From Typha latifolia (taxonomy: Eukaryota > Streptophyta > Magnoliopsida > Poales > Typhaceae), in the NCBI GenBank assembly GCA_019914945.1, contig CM034102.1, positions 16,419,501-16,483,500 of the forward strand: a DNA stretch of 64,000 bases, in the 5' to 3' direction. The translations under genes and the position numbers were made by a program. This document shows, one piece after another, positions 53,066-63,321 of this stretch. The stretch's first letter is position 1. Each line of letters starts with the position of its first letter. The notes below the pieces were generated by a model that was given only the letters and a program-made list of their open reading frames with translations, searched no databases and had not been told where the DNA came from.

Positions 53066-55068
53066 ATGAGCCTATTCGGCATAGGAAGCAGGTGGGTCTC
53101 TGTTATTTTTGAGGATTAGTGGATGGAATTGGAGAGAAGTACATGATTTGCCTTGTTTTATTGTCTTATTTCTATCGAGGTTAATTGTATGTTTTGTTGG
53201 TGTGTTATGGGGCAGAAATCAGAAGACTTTTCGGCCGAAAAAGAATGCGCCATCCGGTAATAAGGTCAGATCTTTTTCTTGAAACAGAACTTCTTCTCTC
53301 TTTTTTCTGATTTTTTATGTTTAAATTAGTTTGATTGGAAATTGGTTATATGTCGCAGAAGGAATTATTTCCTGGCAAAGTGCTTAAATGATTGTTAATA
53401 TGATTGCTGAAAAGGTTGTGAGTATTTAGTTCTACAGGGTATTTTCTTTTTTCTGAGATTGTGTATTCAGGAGTAGAGAAAGATTAATTTGGACTAATTG
53501 CTCCACTACTGGATGAAAGTTTTGTTCAATTGTTCCAATTTGTTAAAGAACTCTATGAACGTGTGATGGAATTATATACTCCTCTATCTAGCACCAATAT
53601 GAACTATATAAGTTTCTTTTGTCATCTGAATTTGCTTTCTGTTGCTATTCTGGATATCTAACAATCTACTGTTTTTGAGCAGGGGGCTCAGCTGAAAAGG
53701 CATATTGACGCTACTTTGGGTAGCGGCAACTTGCGAGAAGCTGTGCGTTTACCTACTGGAGAGGATCTTAATGAATGGCTGGCTGTCAATAGTAATTCTC
53801 TCAACCATTTCCTTTTACATTGATACACATTAGTTCATGTTCCATATTGCTATGTTAAACCTCTAACCTTTTCTTGCTGTTATTAGATGTGATAGAAATA
53901 TTCATGTGTAAATACATTTGATGTCTTAATTTTCCTCAGCTGTTGATTTCTTCAATCAAGTGAACATCTTGTATGGTACTCTAATGGAGTTCTGCACGCC
54001 AACGACCTGCCCAACGATGTCAGCTGGCCCAAAGTATCTTTCTTCTGATAAATGCCACTTCCTACTACTTAATATAAAGACATTTGCGATGACTAGGTTT
54101 AATAGCTCTTCGAAGATATCTAACTGTGAGTAATCTCAACAGGTTTGAGTACAGATGGGCTGATGGAGTTCAGATAAAGAAACCCATAGAAGTATCAGCA
54201 CCAAAGTATGTAGAGTATTTGATGGACTGGATTGAGGCTCTGCTTGATGATGAATCTATATTTCCTCAAAAACTTGGTATTGAGAAATGATCTTGATACG
54301 TCCTAGGAATTTAATTTCTTTGAAGATTTATGTTTGACTTATTGGAGATATTCTTCTGTAGGGGCACCTTTTCCTCCAAACTTCCGAGAAGTTGTCAAAA
54401 CAATCTTCAAGCGTCTCTTTCGGGTGTATGCACACATCTACCACTCTCATTTTCAGAAGATTGTCAGTCTCAAGGAAGAAGCTCATCTCAATACTTGCTT
54501 CAAGCACTTCACATACTTCACGTGGGTAAGTTCTTGATCTTATTTCGACATACTTTTTATTCAGGCCATACACAATTTCATCTGTAGTTTATTTCATTTA
54601 TTTGATGTTTTGAACATCATTGGAATATAATCCTCTCTATGTATCTTTTATTTTTATCTTCAATCACGACTGCAACTAGGTCCGGTAACAAGATATCTAC
54701 ATCAGCACAAGGGGAACAGTAAACTAGTAATCTGAATGTGATTGCTTGTCTTCAATATATGTGAGAATTTACAGTTACACCATGAATTTTTCAGCAATAC
54801 TTGCCTACGCTAAATTGCCAGTTTCAAGTTTTATGTGGTTGGAGGTTGGTCTGTTTATGCTGATCATTTTAACTAAAAATTTTTTCTGGCGGCGATCTAC
54901 CAAATATTGTTCAACTATTTTTATTTTTCATTTTTGGCTCAAGGTCTGACTGCTTACTGTTTGGTGTTCCTTTTTTTTTTTTTTTTGGTGCAGGAATTCC
55001 GCTTGATCGACAAGGCTGAGCTCGCCCCTCTCAATGATCTCATTGAGTCCATAATCCTTTCATACTGA
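53066..55068 (+). CDS. MOB1A: MOB kinase activator-like 1 (MOB1)
   Basis: Seven exons: 53066-53091, 53216-53264, 53683-53791, 53940-54033, 54143-54276, 54362-54525 and 54994-55068, giving 216 residues. The protein starts [18 protein letters not shown] and contains the Mob1/phocein fold. Its zinc ligands sit in [15 protein letters not shown] and in [14 protein letters not shown]; the C-terminus is [18 protein letters not shown]1 binds and activates NDR/LATS-type AGC kinases. In Arabidopsis it works with the Ste20 kinase SIK1 and controls cell proliferation, expansion and auxin-linked growth. Conservation is very high and all phases close. The last intron ends in a long poly-T directly before its acceptor. 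Confidence 0.97.
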
Positions 55069-55652
55069 GGAATCACAACATTGTAGAGAATTGATGAAAA
55101 AAACTGAAGACAGATTTTTTTCGTTATAGGGCAGATCTTTTGTTTGCTTTTCTGTTCATTTAATTTATCTTCGTAAAGTAAATGGTCCCAAGGGATTCTC
55201 ACTTTTGATCATTTAATTGATTGGGATAATAATTAGATGATTTTTTTTAATAATTTTCCTTCAGGACAATTGTTGTGTGCTTCTCTTCTATTGCTCTTGA
55301 CAACAGTTATCAGATCAGAGTTCTTTTACTTGCCTTCACGCACTTGCTCATCAGATGCGATTTTCGACAAGTTTGTATACTCCATTCTAGATTAAAAAAC
55401 TGCGACTTCCTTCCTATGTTTTCTGCAATGTAGTCGACTATCTTATCTACCATTATTTTGCAGCAGGATGACATAACCATAGGTGAAGTCTGATGAATTT
55501 AACTGCAGTCTATTTGCACTTAAAAACAAAAGAAAAAGAAAATGAAGTCAACTTGTTCTACTGAAAGATACGGCTGCAATGGATACTAACCAAAGTCTGC
55601 ACTATTCACAGGAAACAGAATTATTGCCACATATGGCAAAGGTATTCGAGAA

Positions 55653-55910
55653 TCACATGCTATTATCCAAACAAATCACACAGCTCTCGTCGCCGTCGTC
55701 GGTAGAATAGATGGCCACCGGGATTTTGTCGACAGATTTAGCTTTGGTGGCAGCGGCATTAGTAGTATTCGTTTGCAGTGGGCGTCCTCGAAGATTGCAG
55801 TAGATAATGACGGCCATGGCCACAGTGAGAAGGACAAAGAGGGCAACCGAGGCGACGACCGGTGCGTACGAGGGGATGGAGTGAGAGTGAAATCCGAATC
55901 CGAATAGGAA
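55653..55910 (-). pseudogene. truncated RING-H2 (ATL-like) gene fragment
   Basis: An 85-codon open stretch on the minus strand has no ATG at its head. It encodes a membrane span (VVASVALFVLLTVAMAVIIY), a basic linker, then KIPVAIYSTDDGDESCVICL, after which it stops within four residues. A transmembrane helix, an IPVAxYS-type motif and a starting CxxCL is the order of ATL-type RING-H2 ubiquitin ligases. The remaining zinc ligands are absent, as are a start codon and any later exon. It is most simply a 5'- and 3'-truncated relic. Confidence 0.45.
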
Positions 55911-56253
55911 TTAGTCTAAACAGGCGGATTTGAAATCCGTAGTTTTACTTGGGCCCTCAGCCCATTTGCAATCCCGAATACCACTTTGATAAGTTAGAAA
56001 GGATTGAAATGAAAAAGATATGAAACGAGAAGAAAAAAACCAAAAAAAAAAAAAAGAGGGTTCTGTAACGTAGTTACTAAGAAAAGCTGCTCGACTTTTG
56101 GATTTGATAACAACCGATTTTGAAACGGAAAGATCGTTTGGAGTTTGTGCTTTCTTAGTAATTAAGTAATCAAAGTGCCACATACGTTCAACTCGCAGAG
56201 CAAGGTGGCTTTAGGACACATGTAGGTCTAAGGATCTTTATTCCACCCAAAAT

Positions 56254-57030
56254 TAGGGCCGTTAAAAAAAATTATGAGCTTGTGAGGCTCGCAGGCTCAG
56301 CTCGAGCTAAAATATTATTCAGCCGCAGCTCGCTTACTGTAGCTTTATTATATATATATATATATAATTAAGTTGTTAGAAATTTAGAACCATTATATAT
56401 ATAAGATGGAACCGGGATATGAGGTATATATTTTCCAAAACATCTAAATCCCTAGTTATTTCCTACCCTCCCATCTCGCCCAACTCCCCCTCCATCTATA
56501 CTAAAACTCATCTTCTTCACCACCGGAACACATCTCCAAGCTCCCGCCGGCCTCCCTTGGCCTCATACGCACCTCTGTCGTCTCCGCCCTCCCGCTCCTC
56601 CGCCGAGCCCTCGCCGACAGGACGTCCGTCGCCGTCCTCACCCCCGATAGCCGCTTCGTCGGCGAGATCTCCCCTTGCCTCCTGCGACGAGGCATCTTCA
56701 ACTCTCCAAGCTCCCATCGGTCTCTCCCCTACCTCTGTCCCGATCCAGGCCGTCGAGTCCGCGTCGCGCGACGTCATCGTCGGGGTCCTAGACACCGGTG
56801 TCTGGCCCGAATCTCCGAGCTTCGCCGACGGTGCAGTTAAGCCGCTCCTGCCGGTTCCGGGAAGTTGGCGAGGGGCGTGCGAAGCTGGGGTGGATTTCTC
56901 GCCGTCCCTGTGTAATCGGAAGCTAGTCGGGGCGAGAAGCTTCTCGAAAGGATTTCGAGCCTCATCGAGCAGACGAGCTGAGCTGAGTTTTTCCAGCTCG
57001 AATCGAGCTTCGGCTCGTTTACACCCCCTA
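56254..57030. mobile_element. 777-bp hAT-type non-autonomous element carrying a subtilase fragment
   Basis: The left end is TAGGGCCGTTAAAAAAA. The right end, inverted, is TAGGGGGTGTAAACGAGCC, the well-known plant hAT terminal type. The flanks are CCCAAAAT (56246-56253) and CCCAAAAC (57031-57038), an 8-bp target duplication matching at 7 of 8 positions, the length expected for hAT. Both subterminal zones are rich in GAGCTCGAGC-type repeats. There is no transposase frame; instead the interior holds GC-rich DNA from a subtilisin-like protease gene. The left TIR is more decayed than the right. Confidence 0.7.
56719..56964 (+). pseudogene. subtilisin-like serine protease (S8) gene fragment
   Basis: Within a 263-codon open frame (56419-57210) the residues [20 protein letters not shown] carry the catalytic Asp (DTG) region of plant subtilases. 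They are followed by the family's [33 protein letters not shown] block. The His and Ser catalytic regions, PA domain and Fn3 domain are all missing. The frame upstream (Ser/Pro-rich) does not match a propeptide and may be frameshifted. It lies entirely inside the hAT-type element, so capture by the transposon is the likely origin. Confidence 0.75.
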
Positions 57031-57102
57031 CCCAAAACCCCCTCCCTCTCTCCCTATTCTTTAGGTATTACGTTTTCTTCCGCTCTTCTCTTATCGAAGA
57101 AG

Positions 57103-59846
57103 ATGACGAGCGTCATTGCTCCGCCACCCGGCATTCGGCAAACCTCCGTTTGTAGAATCAGGAATAGGCGCCGATTCCAGAGGAAAAGGTTCATCTCTCC
57201 GGTGATGTAAGCTCGGCTTCTCTTGAAATAGTGTTTTTTTTAAAGCTTCGGCTGTCATATTCTTGAAAAGATTTGGCTGTCATATTCTTGAAAAAGATTT
57301 GGGCTTTGGATTTATTTTAACCAGAAAGAAGCGGCAATTTGGGCTAGAGATTTTGACTAGATCGTGCAATTGGTTTCTTTTTATGGGAATTGATATTTGC
57401 TTATATGGTTAGCATTATATGCCTGTGCGATTACTGTTCATTTGTTAGAGAAATATCAAATTTTAGGAAGTGATTTTGATCTGCATGTTATAATAGAGAT
57501 AAAAGAATACGTGTGAGTCTTTCTTGATTTCGATTGGAATTGTAATTTTGCAGGAGGAATGGTCCATCTGGGTCATTTGATGATGGGAAAGGGGAAGTCA
57601 TGCATGACCGCATTAATGCAACTAGAAGAGTTCCTCATCAAGGGATCTCTTCTGGTTTGTCCAATCTGGCACCCAGAGCCCCGCGATGTGCGATCCCATC
57701 TGATGCATCCAATCTTCGTTTTGATCGTCTTCAACTGTCAGATGAAGAATGTCTTTGCAACCACAGAAGAGCTTTCGGGCGTTTCATTGCGCGGGAGGCC
57801 TTACTTGATGAGGAATATTGGGTAAGTTTGAAATTGAATTGTATGCTGGAAAGAAAAGCAATATTGGATAGCTTTCGAAGATTTACTAGATTGTGAGAAA
57901 CTTCTAGTCGTTATCAGTGCTTTGTCGCATTTTGTTTCACAGACAGCAGCTTGGTTACGGGCAGAAAGCCATTGGGAAAGTCGGTCAGGTGTTCGGTTAG
58001 TCCATAACGAATTTTATTTTGTCGCTTCCTTAGTTCTTTTACTTCTTCCTTTTCCATTTTAGGTTCTTGTTTTACCTAAATTATGCTGTTGTAGAACGCA
58101 ATAGGTCACTGACTAGTGTTTCTGTACTTCATTGCAGCCACGTTGAAAGCTTTAAAAAGAAGTTTGCCGAGCAGGTAATCTACCTAACCAGTAATCTTGA
58201 TATTTTCCTGCTGCTGCTTGAAAGTACCAGACAGGCATAAGCAATAATAGTATTAGACGACTAGTGTCTCTCTGTATACAATATATGGAATACCATATAT
58301 AAGAATGTTATGCAAATTTGAAGGGACTAGACTACATTTTTTCTGCATCGATCCGTGACTCCCAATTGATACAGGAATTTAATGCATTGAAAAGGCGATG
58401 TAATAAGCAGCTCGTGGAGAAGTGTATCTGCATGGTTGCGGTATGAACTTCATTATAGGACATTTATGTGACTGTTTATCATGGAATAATTCTGTGAAAT
58501 TTTGCTGATGAAATCTGATTGGAATTAGGTTTATCTAGTAGAAGCTTGTTGAAATTAGGTTTGCCTTCTTGAAATTATGTCATGCATTGAGCTATCTAGA
58601 TTAGATATTTCATGAAGAACGAATATTCTTTTTAAGAAGGAGAAATATCTAAGTAGGTAGGTGCTATAATACTGGCCGTTAAGCATCTGGCAATCCTTAT
58701 TTTGTATGGTATCGCAGGATACCTATAAAATCATGCTTTCTGCCCTTCTCCTAGTTTGTACAGTCAGTTATCTAATTTGTCATTGTTCATTTATATAAAG
58801 TTCTATAACTCGTATTCCAAGTAATATAAGGCTTTCTAAGTTTGTATCCTTGGACAATTTCCTACTCCAGTACTTTTTATCTGATTTATAAACTAGTAAC
58901 ATAGTTCCAACCTTTGCTGCTTTAGAGTCTATCAAAATTTTAGGTTTCCTTGTGCCCAATCATCATCGCATCATGTTACATTGTTATTGAAGTTTTATCT
59001 CTTATGTTATTTTAAATCTTGTGTAACAAGTTCTGCTCTTCTTGAAATGTAAATAAATGGTCCATGCTGATAGAATATGAAGTTACTAGCTGGGCTTTTT
59101 ACTTTTCCTATTATAAAATGCCAGGTAAAGAACGATGAGAGAAACATCAAACGTACTGTATTAAGCAGCATCGTTGGGACTTTGGATGTGACTATAAAAC
59201 ATCTTTTACATGGAGAGAAATTTCCTGGGGTATGAACTGCCACACTTTCTTTATCCTCTCTTTTTATATTTTCCAGCAACTTATCAGTTGCTTTCCTTCA
59301 GGAATGTGAAAAGTCAGCAGCTTCCTTGAATATCTATCAGGCAGATCAGCCTAGATATGGATATTTGTCAAATGTATGTGTTGCCAAGTATGCCCGCCGC
59401 CAAGGGATTGCAAGCAACATGTTGTTACTGGCGATAGATGCAGCTAAATCATTTGGTAAAGAAAGGATTTTATTCCAGTTCTAGGGAGGTAGTGATAGGT
59501 ACTCTAGCCCATCCATGTGCATAAAGAGGATTTTTCTTTGTTGCAGGTGTTAGAGAGATATTCGTCCATGTGCATAAAGAGAACATAGCAGCTCAGAAAT
59601 TATATGACAGGATAGGGTTTGAGGTATATCATTTAATTCTATGAACAGAAGTAGAGCTTTTTATTATTAGTATTGTATAATTACAATACTGGATAGAGTG
59701 GAGGATTATCATTTAATCTCTATAAACAAAATTAGAAGTCTATATCCTTAATACAATCTAACACTTCTTTTTTTTTTTGGTAGATGGTCAACTTTGCTGG
59801 TCAGATTTCATCCGCAGAGAACTACTTACTGTCCTTCAAGGCTTAA
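57103..59846 (+). CDS. GNAT-family N-acetyltransferase, probably plastid-targeted
   Basis: Nine exons: 57103-57206, 57554-57821, 57943-57995, 58138-58174, 58375-58440, 59125-59229, 59302-59455, 59547-59623 and 59784-59846, giving 308 residues. The N-terminus is basic and hydroxylated ([30 protein letters not shown]), like a transit peptide. The C-terminal half is the GNAT fold: [20 protein letters not shown] contains the acetyl-CoA pyrophosphate loop (R-RQGIA), then [20 protein letters not shown] is the conserved motif B. Plant plastid GNATs of this type acetylate protein N-termini and lysines; the substrate here is unknown. The frame is open upstream for 228 codons, into a subtilase fragment carried by the adjoining hAT element, so the start is the most likely ATG, not a proven one. 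Confidence 0.88.
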
Positions 59847-60226
59847 GTCTTCTTCCAGCAAAGCGACTTCTCCCAACTTGTACAGAGAAATGTAATTTCC
59901 ATTGACAGTTCTTTTTACTCATTCCCACCCTTCTGTAAATTCAGAGAATCAGGATGGTGCGGCTAAAGGTGACCCAAAATGTCGTAACTTTTTTCACAAG
60001 GCATGTACTCTTCTAACAACTAGAAAAAAATGATCGTTACTTGGCTGAGCAAGTGGAAGTAATTAATTGCATTAGTTTTTTTGTCTTCTTTGAATTCCCT
60101 GCAATGAAGCTCCTACGAGATAAATCTGAGACTGAACTATATGAAATTACAGGATCAAAAGAACATGTAATGAATTAATTAGACTTCGTGATGAAAGAAA
60201 TGCAGGAAGAGTATAACATCTGATTG
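59847..60226. other. short intergenic region between convergent GNAT and PPR genes
   Basis: Only 380 bp; it must hold both 3' UTRs. No other feature seen. Confidence 0.5.
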
Positions 60227-61969
60227 CTATCTCATTATGGTGACATTCTTCACAGTATCCACTGAACTACTTCCAGGGGTCTTCTTCAATTCCATCTCCC
60301 TCATCAGTTTCCTCATCCTTGCTGCATCTTCCCATCTACCAGCCTCTGCATACATGTTTGACATAAGCACGTAGAATGTCGAGTAACTATGACCGTACTG
60401 GAGAAGGTCGACGGTGACAAATTCAGCCAGCTCAAGATCACCATGAATCCTACAAGCACCAAGCAGAGCTCCCCACACACCCTTATCAGGCTCCATAGGC
60501 ATTCTTTTGATGAATTCATATGCATCAACAACCCTACCGGCACGGCCGAGGGCATCCACTATACAAGCACAATGCTCCAAGGAAGGGCTAATCTGGTAGT
60601 CTCTTCTCATGCTATCAAAATGCTTTAAGCCTTGTTCTACTAGACCTGAATGGCTACAGGCTGCTAAAACTGAAGTAAACGTGAACGAATTAGGTCTTAC
60701 TCCTTCCTCCTCCATCAGAGAGAAGAGCTTGAGGGCCTCTTCTGGTTGCCCATGAGCGGCATAAGCGCGGATCATGGCACTCCAAGAGACTCTCCCGCGC
60801 CATTGCAGCTTCTCGAAAGCGTCTCTAGCACAATCTAGTCTGCCACATTTGGCATACATATCCACTAAAACATTACCAATTCTTATATCAGCTTCCAGTC
60901 CATTGCTTCTTGCGAGCTCGTGTGCCCATTTCCCGGTTTCGAGAGCTCCCATGCTGGCACAAGCTGAGAGAACACTAACCAATGTCACACAGTCAAACTT
61001 CACCTTCTCTGTCAGCATTCTCTGGAAGAGTTTGATAGCCTTATTACCCTCATCACTTTGCTCGTACGCTGCGATCATTGTGTTCCATGAAACCAAGCTT
61101 CGCACTGGCATTTCTTCAAACAGAGAACTTGCAACGTCTACGGATCCACATTTCCCGTACATTGCAATCAGAGCATTCGCCAAAGAGATGAAAGAATTCA
61201 AACTCAATTTAATCACAAACCCATGAATCGTTCGGCCCGAATTTAAGCATTCCAGCCCTTTTAGCGCCGGAAGGACACTAACAATAGTGATCTCGTTAGG
61301 CTGCATGCCAGAAGCGACCATGGACCCAAAAACACTCAAGGCCTTCTCCGAGAAGCAATTTTGAGCATACCCCGCGATCATGGCAGTCCAAGAGACAACA
61401 TTCTTATCGACCATCTCTCCAAAAACTAACTCCGAATTAGAAACCTCGCCGTTCTGCGAGTACATGCTAACCAACGCGCTCTGCACAAAGTGATCAGTAT
61501 CAAACCCATGTTTGATTACATGGCAATGAGCCTCCTTTCCTTCTCGAAGGGCCGAGAGGACGGCGCACGAGCGGAGCACAGACGGAAAAGTGAAGTGATC
61601 AGGAGAGAGACCTGTCCGATGCATCTGTTTGTATAGGAAGGGGACTTCTCCGCACGGGCCGAGGTCAGCGTAGCAGCGGATGAGGGTGTTCCACATGAAG
61701 GAGTCTCGATGGGGCGATGCGTCGAACACCTTGTGAGCGTAGTCCATGGTGGGCGAGAGGAAGGCGGCGAGAGAGAGGAGCTTGGTGGTTATGGCGAGGT
61801 GGTGAGAGAGGCCTTGGGTTAGGATTCGAGCGTGGAGGCGCTTGAGGCAAGGGAGGGAGGAGATGGAGTTGAAAAGAGAGGTTAAAGAGAGGGAAGAGCG
61901 GTAGTTGGTTTGAAGGGGAAGAGATGGCGGGAAGGAAGAGGTAGTTGGAAGATGGGGGTCAATGGCCAT
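60227..61969 (-). CDS. PLS-class pentatricopeptide repeat protein, E-type (PCMP-E)
   Basis: Intronless, 580 residues. Repeated units such as SFMWNTLIRCYADLG, NVVSWTAMIAGYAQN, SLVSWNTMIAAYEQS and RVSWSAMIRAYAAHGQPEEAL, separated by LVSMYSQNGEV / LIAMYGKCGSV / LVDMYAKCGRL helices, define P-L-S triplets along residues ~85-460. The C-terminal E motif is recognisable (GVWGALLGACRIHGDLELAE, YVLMSNMYAEAGRWEDAARM, RKLMREMELKKTPGSSSV), then it ends in DTVKNVTIMR without E+ or DYW. Such proteins bind organellar RNA base by base, usually for C-to-U editing or stability. The N-terminus (MAIDPHLPTTSSFPPSLPLQ) is Ser/Pro-rich, compatible with mitochondrial or plastid targeting. The target is unknown. Confidence 0.93.
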   Translation of the reverse strand: MAIDPHLPTTSSFPPSLPLQTNYRSSLSLTSLFNSISSLPCLKRLHARILTQGLSHHLAITTKLLSLAAFLSPTMDYAHKVFDASPHRDSFMWNTLIRCYADLGPCGEVPFLYKQMHRTGLSPDHFTFPSVLRSCAVLSALREGKEAHCHVIKHGFDTDHFVQSALVSMYSQNGEVSNSELVFGEMVDKNVVSWTAMIAGYAQNCFSEKALSVFGSMVASGMQPNEITIVSVLPALKGLECLNSGRTIHGFVIKLSLNSFISLANALIAMYGKCGSVDVASSLFEEMPVRSLVSWNTMIAAYEQSDEGNKAIKLFQRMLTEKVKFDCVTLVSVLSACASMGALETGKWAHELARSNGLEADIRIGNVLVDMYAKCGRLDCARDAFEKLQWRGRVSWSAMIRAYAAHGQPEEALKLFSLMEEEGVRPNSFTFTSVLAACSHSGLVEQGLKHFDSMRRDYQISPSLEHCACIVDALGRAGRVVDAYEFIKRMPMEPDKGVWGALLGACRIHGDLELAEFVTVDLLQYGHSYSTFYVLMSNMYAEAGRWEDAARMRKLMREMELKKTPGSSSVDTVKNVTIMR

Positions 61970-62422
61970 GGGAGATTCTTCGAGAGTGTATTTTTACCAT
62001 GAGAGACCCGGGGAGAGAAAGATCTACCCGTTTATTCTGGATCTAATGGGGAAAAGTTTTAACGTATTATAGTTAGCATTCCGGCTGTTAACTTTATATA
62101 AACATCTGTCAGCAACGAACCATCTCAACATGTTTATTTAACCAATTGGATTCTTCCTCTTAATTCTGCTTCTCGAGTGTAACTACTATTGAAGCACAAT
62201 AGTTATAATACAATCATTGGACTTCTAGAAAAATATAAAATTAGATATCTATAATTTTTATTCAAACAAATTTTATCTTATTGTATAGTAATCTATCTAT
62301 TACAGAAAGGCAGAGATAAATTTTATTATTATTATTATTATTATTTTAATGTATAGAATGTATGTGGCCCAACTTTTTTCTTTTAATTTTTTCTTTCTTC
62401 GGGAGAGGAAGTTGAGCCAAAA
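61970..62422. other. intergenic region: PPR promoter and hydrolase 3' flank
   Basis: AT-rich, with a (TTA)n run at about 62323-62345. No gene. Confidence 0.5.
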
Positions 62423-62589
62423 TCACAATGTAGATTTTGGAGAACCTAATAAGAAGCTTAGAAGGATCTGGTTGAACCGATTGGAGTCCTCCACCTGCGA
62501 GACATGTCCAGTCTTCTCCAAAACTTCCAGACTCGCCTTATCTCCAAGACGCCTGCACTTGTTCATTTTATTTGCAGTTAAATCATCCT

Positions 62590-62624
<35 letters not shown>

Positions 62625-63278
62625 GGGGGGGGGGGCTTACTTTTTAACCTGGATGGCTTTGTCCAAAGGAAATATTTGATCATGCTCTCCCCAAATGATC
62701 AGAACCTCCTAGTGGAAAGAGAAGGATTAATTGAGAAGAGTTAATAGCTTCAGCATTAATAGGCTATGTATACGTATATCCAGTGGTGTCACCTGAGGGA
62801 GAGGAGTGAGCTCAAACTCATCTTTCTTGTCGAGAATCGTTCCCTTGATAAGTTCCATCTTTTCCTCTATTTTATCACTGAAAAGATTCTGCACAACCAT
62901 CCAACATCAAACCTCACATCTAAGTCAAATTACTTCATTCACAAGTTGTTTTCTCCAAATTAATCAATCCTTCATTGGAAAAGTTCTCTTCTTTTTTTTT
63001 AAACCTTAATTAAGCACAATCATTCAAGATGGCGACTAATTAAAAGGCACTCATAGGACCATGAATTGGTTGTAATCCACGAAATATCATAATGACGTCC
63101 AATTAAACATCGTCTTGTACTGGGATAACGACATGCAACTATGCAAGGCCCCACGTCTCGCTGGCACAAAGTAAAATACTAAAAGTGGTGGGCCAACACG
63201 AAGTAATTCTATATTGCTACAAGGCCAAACAAGTATTTAAAGAAAATAGTCACGAGTTTAACATTTTTAATTTAAAAA

Positions 63279-63321
<43 letters not shown>

